Assembly (NCBI RefSeq): GCF_002127325.2
Contig: NC_035447.2
Span: 32,184,642 to 32,248,641, forward strand
From: Helianthus annuus
Lineage: Eukaryota > Streptophyta > Magnoliopsida > Asterales > Asteraceae
Direction: 5' to 3'
Length of the DNA stretch: 64,000 bases
Part shown: piece after piece, positions 46,161 to 57,100 of the stretch
Layout: each line of letters opens with the position of its first letter
Position numbering within the stretch: the stretch's first letter is position 1
The notes under the pieces: model-generated
Told to the model about the DNA's origin: nothing
What the model saw: the letters and a program-made list of their open reading frames with translations, nothing else
The model's database searches: none
Made by a program: the position numbers and the translations under genes

Positions 46161-46530
46161 TCTCTCACTCATCAGACTAGTCTTTTGGGTTGAGTTCTCT
46201 CGTTTGGTATGTAACATTGGTATCAGATCCAGAACTCGGAGTGGTGGCCTGGAGAGAGGGCCGTGACCAATGAGGACGTTGGTTCTTAAGGAGGGTCGAT
46301 TGTTAAGGACTAATACCATTGCAAGGTACGAGACTTGTCTCACCTCAGTTGTATCCTTGTCTCTTAAGGAGGCTTGATTGTTAAGGACTAATACCATTGT
46401 ATGAGACTTGTCCCACATCAGTTGTTAGTTGTATGGACAACTGATGTGGGGTCTATATAACAAATGACATCTCTCACTCACCTGACTAGTCTTTTAGGTT
46501 GAGTTCTCTCATTTGGTATGTAACACCCTA

Positions 46531-46927
46531 CCACTAGCTCAGCTATGAGTGAAATTTTATCGGGTACATTTGTTTATTTATTTGTTTACATTTGTTTATT
46601 TATTTGTTCTGGGTACAAGTGTTTATTTGTTTGTTTTAAGCATGCTTAACTGTGGAGTTTGAGGCAAGCATTCTTTATGAGCTCAGTATCACTCATGTGA
46701 TTTGCCTAAGGTGCTAGCTACATCACACCGTCCAATCTTTATCAAGTAAAATAAAGTATATTCACTAGCTCAAGAAGCAACAGCAACAAAACAGATCATT
46801 CAAACAACATGTTACAAAGAACCATGAGTAACAACAGTCAGTTTTATTTCAATATTTCATCAACAAGTATCAATTTATATATAACCCTCACTAATATGAT
46901 ACATCAAACACCCCAAATCACAATATC
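46531..46927. other. Spacer and 3' side of the TLC gene
   Basis: GTTTATTTATTTGTT repeats (46570-46640), the short 5S-like match at 46638, and then the presumed 3' untranslated region of the TLC gene. The + strand ORF here is the antisense shadow of the TLC gene. Confidence 0.4.
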
Positions 46928-47686
46928 TCACCAAACTTTCTTCCCCTTCTCAACCCTAACCCCTCTCTCCCTAAACAACTCAACCCAGTTATTCGAAACC
47001 CAAAGAACACTAACGGAAATCGCAGCAACCACAACACAAACCCAAGAAACCCAAAGCCACCTCGGCACAACACTATCCGCAACACCACTAGCATAAAAAC
47101 CCACCATCCTATAAACAAACAAAGGCGCCCCAACCCCTCTAACAACCGAATAAACCCCGTAAAACCACACAGACATTTTATCAAACACCTGGCGTGCAAC
47201 TTCCGAATCCCCTTTTCTCGCCCCCGCAAGCGTCCAAACGTTCTGCAACAAACTCGTAACCTCGGCCAAGACTAGCAAAATCAACACAGAATACGCTCCG
47301 TGGAACGCAACGTACCGGCAAGTAACAAACACAAACAGGGTTGCCAAATGGTGACCAATGAATAAAACATCTGTTGGGTAAAATGTAAGGTAGTGAATAA
47401 GGTCCATGATGAAGTATGCAATGCTGTATTCGAGTACCGAGTTTTGGAAGCGGGTGTTGGGTGATGCGAAGTGGTGTTTCGGGTCGGAAAAAATGGCGAT
47501 TCCGGCGAGTATAGCGGCGGGGGTGCCGTGGGTTAAGGAGATTAAGCAGCTGGCGGCTTCGGGTCGGGTTTTTGGGGTCCAGTTACGGAAGATGATGAAG
47601 TGGGCGAGTAAGTAAATTGTTAGGAACATTGTGAAGAATACAGGGAGGGGTGGGGGTGGGGATATAATTAGGGTTTTGATGTCCAT
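46928..47686 (-). CDS. TLC domain-containing membrane protein (At5g14285-like)
   Basis: An intact single-exon frame of 252 residues starting MDIKTLIISPPPPLPVFFTM. A first membrane segment lies at about residues 15-33, and the TLC (TRAM/LAG1/CLN8) domain follows: ITHGTPAAI-type second helix (SLTHGTPAAILAGIAIF), the conserved YSIAYFIMDLIHYL helix with Asp, GHHLATLFVFVTCRY, then EVTSLLQNVWTL, a loop, and two C-terminal membrane segments (about 185-205 and 215-235). The length and lack of a homeodomain or the ceramide-synthase Lag1 signature place it with small plant TLC proteins such as At5g14285, whose role is unknown; involvement in membrane lipid sensing or synthesis is inference. A Harbinger element lies 138 bp upstream of the ATG, so the promoter is short or supplied by the element. 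Confidence 0.85.
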   Translation of the reverse strand: MDIKTLIISPPPPLPVFFTMFLTIYLLAHFIIFRNWTPKTRPEAASCLISLTHGTPAAILAGIAIFSDPKHHFASPNTRFQNSVLEYSIAYFIMDLIHYLTFYPTDVLFIGHHLATLFVFVTCRYVAFHGAYSVLILLVLAEVTSLLQNVWTLAGARKGDSEVARQVFDKMSVWFYGVYSVVRGVGAPLFVYRMVGFYASGVADSVVPRWLWVSWVCVVVAAISVSVLWVSNNWVELFRERGVRVEKGKKVW

Positions 47687-47823
47687 TTTTCGTGAATTTT
47701 TGGTGATGAAGAAGGGTGTGAAAGAATTTATAGAGGTATTAATGTTGTTCAGTCAACGCCGCCAAAGCGAAGCCATTGGTCAAACTTACAGCGGTTGCGT
47801 GATATTTTCAATGCAAAGCATTA

Positions 47824-49774
47824 GGGTGAGAGGGCACTCTCCTCTCTTCTCTCCTACGTACACCCAATCATTTTATGTCACGTCAACTTCTTCTGTTAAA
47901 CTCCTTTTACATCCCAATTTAATGGCGGCACTCCTCTCTTAGAGGACTTGCTTTTTTTTTTATTTGTTGTAAAATTATGCATGTTTATAAATTAAAAAAA
48001 ATATTAATAAAAAATAAATAAAATTTAACAAAAGACATTTCAAAGTAGAAAATAAAAATTACATTCAAACTAGATAATAAAAATTACATTCAACTAGAAA
48101 ATAAAAATTACATTCAAACTAGAAACTAAAAATTACATTCAAACTAGAAAATAAAAAATTTAGAAATTGCACGGCCACCCGTACTTGTTAACGATGTCGC
48201 GCTTTCGGGCGAGGATGAACCGCAACATTTCCGGCGGAGCATCGTCGTGCGGCTTGAGGAATGTTTTCATATCTCGATCGTAATTGTAGTTTCTCATCGT
48301 CTCGCGTTGTTCCGATATGAGCTCGCGAGCCTCCGACTCTCTTATCTTCCTCAATTCAATCGCGTGCTTCGCTTCTTTCATGGCGTTGTATTCTTTGAAT
48401 TGTGTCGCCAACTCGGCCGAGCCCTCGGACGATGTCGCTTGACGCTTGTCTCGCCGTTGTGTTCTTTGTGGCGAGGGGTCTTCGTTCATATCGGGTATGG
48501 AAGGGTCCACATCAACGGGCTTTCTTTTTTGTGCCGAACCTTCCCCTTCCTCACCCAACAATGGGACTTGGGCCCATTTGTCGTGTTTTCGAACGACCTC
48601 CCATGCCTCGACATGTTGAAAACCGTTCGGATATTTATCTTTAAATTCCTTTAAAGCGACTTTCATCACGTTGAGATCGCTACACCCGCTTCCTCGTGGG
48701 CGATCCTACATATTATAAAATAATAAGTGTTAAAAAAATATGAACTTAGTAAAGAAAATTAAAAAATATACAACGTTAAAAGATATAATTTTTACCGCTT
48801 GTTGGTATAGGCTGTTGAAAAAGTTTATTTTCGTCATCATCGGGCCCCATTTAGACCGTACTTGATGCACGGTCCGGTTACTTCCACCAACGGTGACGTT
48901 AAAATGATCTAAAATCTTACGCCAAAAACTGTCGCGGTTTTGTTGATTGCCCTGCCCTTCTTTTTGTTGGTAGAGCAATGTACCCACACGCATTCGCCAA
49001 CACCTCTTCTTGGACCTTTGTCCATTTTTGGTTCTCCATTTTTCCCTTTTTATCCCGAGCGTCATCTTCTTCGTTACCGGCATCTTCATCCACACTATAT
49101 TCATCGTCGCCGGTGTCATCTTCATAGTCGCCCAAATTTTGAGTTTCGGGCACTACCTCCTCGTCCTCGTCGTCGTAAATAGGTAGAGGACGTTCAACAT
49201 TTCCTCGTGTAGATGGAACTTGTGGGGAACGAAAACCATACGGGTCGAAGGCGGGGGATTGAGGAGGATCCATTGATAACAAATTTTGAAAATAGCCGAA
49301 ATTGGGTTGATGGTTGGGTGGTTGGGTGTTGTAAAAGGAGGGGTGTGAAGGTTGTTGGAAAAAAAAACGGGGGTTGTGAAGTATATCCGAAAGGGGGTTG
49401 TGGTTGTGCACTTGCACCGCTCGAACCACCACGAGACGGTTGCGATCCCCGTCCCTTAGTTTTTTTCTTGGCTTCGCGGGGTTGGTTCTCCATTGCTCGG
49501 TTTCAGAGTATAAAAGTTTGAGAGTGATGGGTGTGGTAAAAGTTTGAGAGTGGTGGGTGTTGTAAAAAATTAGTGAAGTTGGTTATTTATATTTGTTTAA
49601 AAATTGATTTTTTTTTTATAAATTTGACCGTTTGAAAGATGACTGTTCCTCGATCCATGTGCACATTCAAGCGGTGAACCAACCCCGATTCGGGTCCCCG
49701 CGGTGATGGCGGCGGTGTTCCCGATCGGGGAATGGGGTCACCGATACCCCTCCCCGCTAGTGCCCCGTACACCC
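47824..49774 (-). mobile_element. PIF/Harbinger element carrying only ORF1
   Basis: The termini GGGTGAGAGGGCACT and, inverted, GGGTGTACGGGGCACT are flanked by TTA on both sides (47821-47823 and 49775-49777), the Harbinger signature. The element encodes a decayed Myb/SANT-type ORF1 but no DDE nuclease, so it is non-autonomous. The 27-bp text GCGTGATATTTTCA-GCAAAGCATTA occurs on both outer flanks, suggesting a local duplication that predates insertion. Confidence 0.85.
48160..49493 (-). pseudogene. Harbinger ORF1 (Myb/SANT plus NAM-associated C-terminus), frameshifted
   Basis: Start MENQPREAKKKTKGRGSQPS at 49493. Low-complexity Gln/Pro-rich N-terminus, an acidic stretch (YDDEDEEVV, DDTGDDEYSVDED), a SANT-like trihelix (KWTKVQEEVLANA, then RDSFWRKILDHFN and RTVHQVRSKW), a probable intron ending near 48705, and an exon with EFKDKYPNGFQHVEAWEVVR, KRK and a C-terminal coiled region (REARELISEQ-type) to 48160. 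At least two frame breaks (about 49370 and 49010) disable it. Relatives are often annotated 'glutathione S-transferase T3-like', which is misleading; this is a transposon DNA-binding protein. Confidence 0.7.
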
Positions 49775-49777
49775 TTA

Positions 49778-50632
49778 TATTTGCGTGATATTTTCAAAGC
49801 AAAGCATTATTTGTAAAACGTGATATAGTACGATATAGTTTAAGAGTAGTTTGCTAAGTAACGGTAAAGTTTTGAAAGTGTTAAAGTTTATGTTAAAGTG
49901 TTATGTTTATTACATAGTATAAAGTTATGTGATGTGCCGATGTGTCTCATATGCTTTTCATGTTTTATGGTTACTAAAATTGACGGTTGCCTTGGAAGCT
50001 TGTGGACGTCTAGCCGTCTAGGTATCGATTGAAAGCTTATTTCACTCCTAATCATCTTGGACTGGCATCCTAGTTATGCTTTATATTATTCAGACAAGTT
50101 ATGTTTTTTTTTCAGGCATGTAATTTAGAATACTACTGTCGACTGTATGGATTATGTTTCCGTTGTGTAAGTTATAAAATTTTTTATGTAAGAATTTTAT
50201 GTTAAAGAGTAAAACCAACCGGTTTTGAGGCTTTTCATCTTGTTTACATGATAGCGACATGACAACATTTATTTTTTACTTTTCACCCTTCCATGACAAA
50301 GAGCCTTAACATATTAGATTATTGTGTTGCTAAAAAGCAGTAATTTGTTATAAGTAGTTAAACTTGTTACTTGTTAGATTAAATTAGTTCCTCATAAGCT
50401 CTTCACCGATAGTTTGCTTGCTTGGTTTGCCCGTATCTTCCTTTTTTACTCTTTATACCTTAGAACTCACATCTTTTTTATTATTTTACCATTATAAGTT
50501 TATAAACTGATTCAAACACTATTTTGGGATGTATGTCTTTGTCTTTAACTTTAATAAAGGAAGATGAATTTATTACATATATTGTTTATGTCACTTATGT
50601 GAAAATTTTATAAATTAAACAAACTCCAATTT
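49778..50632. other. Intergenic, no gene seen
   Basis: AT-rich DNA without supported ORFs, RNA genes or repeats other than the 27-bp flank duplicate at about 49783-49811. Confidence 0.5.
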
Positions 50633-50732
50633 ATCCACTTGGGAATAGCCCAGTGGTCTTGGTGAGTTTAGATAAAACTTAGGATAGGAGAGGTCAGGGG
50701 TTCAATCCCCATAGTGTGCAACGTTAGCCATT

Positions 50733-50778
<46 letters not shown>
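50633..50778 (+). mobile_element. tRNA-derived SINE with a long poly-A tail
   Basis: The head has an A-box TAGCCCAGTGG (about 50646) and a B-box GGTTCAATCCCC (about 50699). The tail is an A run of about 45 bases (50734-50778). A perfect 12-bp target duplication AAACTCCAATTT flanks it (50621-50632 and 50779-50790). The long pure tail and perfect duplication suggest a recent insertion. Confidence 0.85.
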
Positions 50779-50784
<6 letters not shown>

Positions 50785-50790
50785 CAATTT

Positions 50791-51538
50791 CCATCACTGA
50801 TATTATAAGTAGTTGCTTATTGAAAGATGTAAATACCCAACTTTTTTCATGCAAGCTGAAATGCATATCCACAACTAAAAATGCAATAGGTAGATTTTTA
50901 AACAATATAAATAAATAATATTAAGCAACCTCTCAAACCTAATTATTTGCATATTGGGTTTCAATACAGCAGCCAACCACTTTATTAAGACAAATTGAAA
51001 AGTTAGTTCAAACTGTTAATCAGATGATTTGGTAGTGAAACAAGTAGTTTCCCAACTATTTATTTGAAGATGTTAGTTCAAGTTATCTATTTTAAAAGGA
51101 TAATTTTATATAGACAATATTAATAAGATGCCAACAACCTCAAAACACCCCCTAATACTTTATATAAGTCCATGTATACACCTAATCCCAATTAAATGAG
51201 TATTGTATGAAAAAAGTAGAGATAAGATTAATAAAAGCTTTGTCAAAATAATAAAAAAAATCAAGTTCTAAATTTAATAAAAAGATAACCAACACTTTCG
51301 ATTAATGGTTTTAGTGTTTTATCATATATTTAAAGAAATCTTTGTTTATCATTTGGTCAAACTAATGTTTTTTAAAAAAAAAAGTGATTTTAAGGAAATA
51401 TTTATGAAAAAACTTCGTCATTTTACACTGCTAACGAAAGTCAATGATACAATTTTTATTAATGATGATAATTGACAGTCATAATCTATCATAATTTTCT
51501 TAATTATGAGTTAGCGTCACTTAGAATTAGTGGTATAT
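50791..51538. other. Intergenic, no gene seen
   Basis: AT-rich sequence with A/T tracts; nothing recognisable on either strand. Confidence 0.5.
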
Positions 51539-51760
51539 GGATTAGGTTCAAGAGTAAATACTAGTGTAGCTTGCGAACTGAGTGAACTAATCCTGGCCAT
51601 ACACGTGTGTAGATCAATGGCCAGGATTTGATGTTAAAATACAATAGTGTATTTTACGATTTGATGAGGAGATCCTGGCCATACACGTGTGTAAATCAAT
51701 GGCCAAGATTTATTCATTCAGTTCGCAAATACACGGTGTTCACTCTAAAACCCCAGCCTA
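51539..51760. mobile_element. Palindromic MITE (first of two copies)
   Basis: The two halves are near-complements: GTGTAGCTTGCGAACTGAGT then GAACTAATCCTGGCCA on the left, TGGCC-AAGATTTATTCATTCA and GTTCGCAAATACAC on the right. Each half contains ATCCTGGCCATACACGTGTG. The second copy is at 58686-58908. Non-coding, about 220 bp. Confidence 0.7.
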
Positions 51761-53236
51761 GTATATATAGATACATCACACATAGATCACACATAGATGA
51801 TATATGTAATTGTTATATTGTTGAATTAATAGAATTCCACTTCCATTTTCTCTCATTTTCTTTTAACAATAAAAGTCTTTGAAAAATGAATTTTTTCTAA
51901 TACCAGTTAAGACCATTAATAGTTTGTAGAGCCGTTTACAGTTATTGCATTTAAAAAAATATTTATATAGTTTAGTTTTATATTTTTATATCTCTTTCCC
52001 ATTACTATGTAACTAAAAAAATTTTTAATTATTTATAACACATTGTTTTTGGTTTTTTTTATACGGCCAAAATGTTAACGCTTCGAAATAAATTCTATTT
52101 TTAATCCCCAAACATACTCTTATCCTTTTGGGCATTTGGATAGCGAACATACATTGCGACGTGTTGACTTTTATATGTGTTTGCATATAAATTTCATACT
52201 GGATTGAGTCGCGCAAGGCACGGTTTGCATTTACAGGTTTAGAGTAAAGTGCAATTTGTTTTCCTATGGTTTGGTTTGGTGGTTTAGAGTAAAGTGCAAT
52301 TTACTGGTCAAGTTGCCCCCCCCCCCCTCCCCAAAGTTTATTTGCGCTTTGCGCCCCCATGCCGCCTATGTAACGTTATATTTCATTTAAAGATGTTGTG
52401 AAAGACCAAACTACTCTTTTTCTGTTGTAGTATGCATCCTTGTGGTTTTATATTAGCGTCGGTACCGTATCGATACATACCGAAATCTGGAAGAAGTTTA
52501 ACTTGTAATATTTGTGTTCTGTTTTGGTTGTTTTGCCAGCCTTCTTCTAGCTCCTTGCTAGGTGAAGATGTTTGGTTTTGTTAATGAAAGTTGCTTTAAA
52601 AAAAGGCAAACTTATATAATTCATGTTTAAACAAACCCATCCATCAACAAAATGACGATTTAACTCTTTATTCGAATTATACTACGAAGAAACTATTCGT
52701 ACGGATATTTCGTCTGCTTAAAGGAAAAACCTTTTCTATTGAATTTCTTACCAACCGACATGAGTTGAATAGAATCTTTACATATATATTATATCTTCTA
52801 TGTCCTTTTGTAATTAAATTTGAATAAACTGGAGAATGTGAAGTGAAAGGACAAGTCCAAGTTCGTTGAACGTATAATTATAAAGGCCCATTCTATACGT
52901 ACCCCCCTCCTTCCTGATTACACCCCCCCTTGTGAGAGGAAAACTGTCGGTCCCACGCAGGCCTCACCTGTAAGTATGTGAGAGGAGGGGGGTGAAAACA
53001 GTAAATAGGGGGGTGTAGAAAGTAGCACCCATTATAAACCCACAAGAAAGCACAAAATTATAACATTATAAATGTGTTGTAACAAACCCTGGGCTTAGGG
53101 GTTGGACTCACAACTTCCAATCAAGTTTCGCCATGTTATCAACCATTATTTCATGTGATGGATTTTAGTGGAAATGGTCATCACTTGTGATGGAATTCTA
53201 TCACTCACAACTTTTTTTTTGTTTTTAAATTATAAA
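51761..53236. other. Intergenic, no gene seen
   Basis: No supported gene. A short one-sided match to Mutator-type ends (GAGTAAAGTGCAATTT) occurs twice at about 52241 and 52286, followed by a C10 tract. A weak inverted structure with ACCCCCCT-type ends lies at about 52885-53030 and may be a MITE. Confidence 0.4.
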
Positions 53237-54092
53237 CTAGGTTTAAATAAGTTCGCCGCATTGCGGCGAATTTCTTTTGTTATTTAGTCTGTGTTTACAT
53301 GTGTTTTAAAATCACTAATAGCACGTTGCGAACGGAACTTCTGACAAGAATAAAAAGAAAATGTAGAAAAAAACACTAAAAGATAACAAAAAAAAATCAA
53401 CTAAAAAAGTTGTTTGGTAACGATGTTGTTCGTATGAAACGCGTGGTCAGAGATGAGCAAATGGTTCTGGGTACCGGTACCAAATTTGCCGAACCGAAAG
53501 TTATTAAGTATTAATTCGGTACCGACTTTTGGCGTTCCTGGTACCAGTTCACTACCGTTTTTTACCTTCATATACCGGTACCTTAACCGTTATTTTCGGT
53601 ATCAGTGCCGATTCTGTATCGGTTGGCACCGAGCTCATCCCTACCCCCTGAAACTAAAAAAGAAAAAATTAAAAGTTGAAGAAAATCAACAAAAAAAAGT
53701 TGTATGATACCGTTGTTGTTCGTACGGTACCCATGATCAAGGATAAACAAATGGTACCGGGTAGCAGCACTGAATTTCTCAAATCAAAGGATTTCCAATA
53801 TCAATTCGACACCAACTCTTGGTGTTTTTTTGTATTAGTGTCAGTTTTTACCTTCATGTACCGATACCGAACAGGACCGTACCGGTATTTTCAATACCAG
53901 TACTGGCTCGATACCGGTTGATACCAAGCTTATCCCAACCCGTGATATCAAAAAAATGATTAAAGTTAAAAAGTAAAGAAAATAACTATTATTATAATAT
54001 TAAAATAATAAAAATATTAAAAAAAACTATATATTATTATAATATTAAAATTACTATTCATTAGCTTCTATTAAATTCTATTTTTAATATAA

Positions 54093-54097
<5 letters not shown>
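53237..54097 (-). mobile_element. Helitron 3' end and body
   Basis: The minus-strand 3' terminus has the strong hairpin CGCCGC-AAT-GCGGCG (about 53254-53268), a short spacer, then CTAG and T (53236-53240). Internal GGTACCGGTACC-like palindromes resemble the Helitron at 15343. No 5' TC end was found before the TA tract at 54098, so the right limit is a guess. Confidence 0.5.
53399..53966. repeat. Two ~290-bp tandem units rich in GGTACC palindromes
   Basis: Unit 1 (about 53399-53690) and unit 2 (about 53691-53966) share AAAAAGTTGT, GTTGTTCGTA, CAAATGGT-C-GGGTA, CAATTCG-ACC, TTTTTACCTTCAT and CGGTTG-ACC-AGCT. ACCGGTACC/GGTACCGG text is frequent. The ORFs over this region follow the repeat and are not genes. 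Confidence 0.65.

Positions 54098-54155
<58 letters not shown>
54098..54155. repeat. (AT)n microsatellite
   Basis: About 29 uninterrupted AT units immediately left of the 4.5-kb element that starts at 54156. A shorter TA tract lies at its right end (58673-58685). Confidence 0.9.
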
Positions 54156-54159
<4 letters not shown>

Positions 54160-57100
54160 TGGGCTCTATAGAAAACCCCATCTTTTTTAAAAAAACTTTG
54201 GAAACCCAACCTTATCCATTGATTGTGTTTGATCAATGGCTCTACTTTTTTTGGGTAATTACTATATTGTGAAAAAGTGGCTTTTTGACCATTGCAATAA
54301 CCCACTCCACTTCCCCATGCATTACCATCAAATCACCAACTCTTTCTCTTTCTCTTACCTCTTTCTCTTTCCTCCCCACCACACAAACGTGAAGAAGAAC
54401 AAGAAGATGATGATCTCATTTAAGAATTCAAATATCTACCTTCAAGATTCCAAGAAACACTAATCCCAGATCTTTTAGAGAGAGAATGATGGTAGGACAC
54501 AAGTTTTTAGAGAGATGAATTTTTTGTTTTAGAGAAAGAAACAACAATCTTCATCATGTTCATCTATAACACCAAGAACACACATACAAGTGTGTGAGAG
54601 AGAAGAAGTTTGAAGTATGTTGTTTTAGAGAGAGAACGATGACAAGATGAATGTTTTTAGAGAGAGAAAGTTGATGTTTAGATAGAGAAACAACAATCTT
54701 TATCACAAAGACACACGCACGAGTGTGTGTGTGAGAAGAAGGTTTGAAGATCTTCTTCGTATTCATCGGACGGGTATAGATCCGGTAAATGTTCTTGAAA
54801 TATCATTTCACACTTGATTTTTTATTTAAATGGTTGTTAATATGTTTTTGTGTGCTAAAAGTGTTTTAGTAATGCTTAATATTCATGTATTTTAAATAAA
54901 TCAAAAACTTTAAGACGTTATACATGAACGGGTTTTTTGTTGGTTTGATTGCTTGTTAGGGGCTTTTGATCTTAACAGTAGCTGTTTTTTTGTTGGTTTG
55001 GGTTGCTTGTTTGCGTTTTTTATCTGAACAGTAAGTGTTTTTTTGTTGGGTTGCTTGATTCACAGACTCAGGCCCATAACATGTGTCAAGCCCCCCTGTT
55101 AGAATGTTATATAACGTGTGTTGATTTACATAAACAAACCCATCAAGATATTCAATTGACAAGCTGGATGGATGTAGGCGAAGTTAATGCGTGTTTTAGT
55201 AATGGTTAATGTTCATGTTTTTTAAATAAATCCAAAACTTTAGGATGAGATTTTGAACGAGTTTTTTTGTTGGTTTGGTTGCTTGTTTGGGGCTTTTGAT
55301 CTTAACAATAATTGTTTTTTTGTTGGGTTGCTTGATTTACAGAGACAGACCCATAACATGTGTTAAGCACCTGTTAGAATGATATATAACGTGTGTTGAT
55401 TTACAGAAACAGATCCATAAAAGATATTCAATTGACAAGCTGGATGGATGTAGGCGACGTTAATGCGGGACATTGAATAAGTCACATCCTTTGGGAAAGA
55501 AGTCTTCGTTCATTTATAACATGTGTTGGTGGTTCATGCTGTAACAGAACACCATGATGTAACCTGACATGTGTTCATGTATAGCATGTGTTAAGCCGCT
55601 GTTAGAATGATATATAACGTGTGTTAACCTTTTGTTAATTAAAAAAAACAAGTAATATCTATTTTATTTTTGTTGATGTTTAAAATATCCGATAATGTGG
55701 ATACTGAGCGTAAAACTTGTACAAGTAATAAATGAACAAGTTAGTATGTAACGTGTAATATGAAACGAGCCATTTATGGTAACACATGTACCGGTAATTT
55801 TGGAATATATAATATGAAACGGGTCATTTGTTTTGCACATTTGGAATGTATAACATGTGTTAAGCCATTGTTATAATCTTTTTGTAACCTGACATGTATT
55901 CATGTATAAGCTAGTGGTTTACAATGTGTTAAGCCTCTGTTATAATCTTGGCTTAACCTAACATGGTGTCATGTATACCTGGGATAAAATGTGTTAAGCT
56001 TCTGTTATAATCTTGGTTTAACCTAACATGGTGTCATGTATAAGCTAGTGGTTTCCAAAACACCATGATGTGTATATACATACTATAACATGTATTAATC
56101 GACTGAAATATATAACGTGCGTTAAGCATCTATTATAACATGTGTTAAGACTTCCATAATGGATGCATAAGCTCCAATAGTAACTTAATAACAACAGAGT
56201 AAACCTGATATAACGTGTGTTAAGCCTCTATTATAACATGTATTAAGACTTCCAGAATGGATACATAGACTTCAATAGTAACTGTAACAATAGAGGTACA
56301 AATACGGGCGCCTCCAACAGAAAATGTGTTAAGTCTAGACCGTTTTAACATCGTGTACTAGAGAAAACAATAAGAGTCTCACATTACATATTACTAGTAA
56401 ACGAAAATACATAGCACCATTGCTGTAAAAATCCCGACTAGTCTCCGAATAGTCCCCGATTAATCACTAATCGGTGGTTCACCGATTAACGAGCGATTAA
56501 TTGCTAGGCGGTCAATGACGATCCTATTCTGGCCAAATTTTGGCCATATGTCGGCTATTTTTTGACCAAACCTTATAAATTTATGCCAATTACTTATAAA
56601 CAATTGGTTAATAAGGTGTTAAAGCATGTCTACTTTAAAAACCACGTATAAAAATGGGTGTGCATATATATAATTAAAAATTACATGTAAATATCTCAAT
56701 CCGACTAATCCCGATTAATCGCTAGTCGGTACTCCACCGCCCGACTAGCGCCTATTTCAATAGTAACTGTAACAACAGAGGTACAAATACGGGTGCCTCC
56801 AACAGAAAATGTGTTAAGTCTAGACCGAGTTAACATCGTGTACTAGAGAAAACAATAAGAGCCTCACATTACATATTACTAGTAAACGAAAATACATAGC
56901 ACTAAGAAAATGGTGGGCCATTTACTATACCCATACCCGTATACTGATATAACGTGTGTCAAGCCTCTATTATAACGTGTGTTAAGACTTTCAGAATGGA
57001 TGCATAAACTCCAGTAGTAACTTATTAACAGCAGAGTATACCTGTTATAACGTGTGTTAAGCGTCTATTATAACGTGTGTTAAGACACCCGTTTTTGGTG

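Larger units (their letters stand above)
44719..46525 (+). mobile_element. TRIM retrotransposon, 5' LTR split by a LINE
   Basis: It begins TGTTAAGGACTAATACCATT at 44719 and ends GGTATGTAACA at 46525. A perfect 5-bp target duplication CCCTA lies on both sides (44714-44718 and 46526-46530). The 5' LTR ends at 46216 (GGTATGTAACA), and a primer site TTGGTATCAGA follows at once (46217). The internal region is only about 85 bp, ending in a purine tract AAGGAGGGTCGAT before the next TGTTAAGG at 46301. There are two LTR starts on the right (46301 and 46379), the first being a partial copy, so an unequal exchange or tandem event is likely. No coding capacity, as for TRIMs. Confidence 0.75.

Noticed and set aside
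48247..49521. Plus-strand ORFs opposite the Harbinger ORF1
   Set aside because: Antisense shadows of the transposon ORF with no recognisable motifs.
50633..50778. tRNA gene
   Set aside because: The A and B boxes belong to a SINE head; there is no cloverleaf, and a poly-A tail with a target duplication follows.
53453..53921. Two ORFs of 81-84 residues with similar sequence
   Set aside because: Their similarity comes from the 290-bp tandem duplication; frames differ in length and have no domain.
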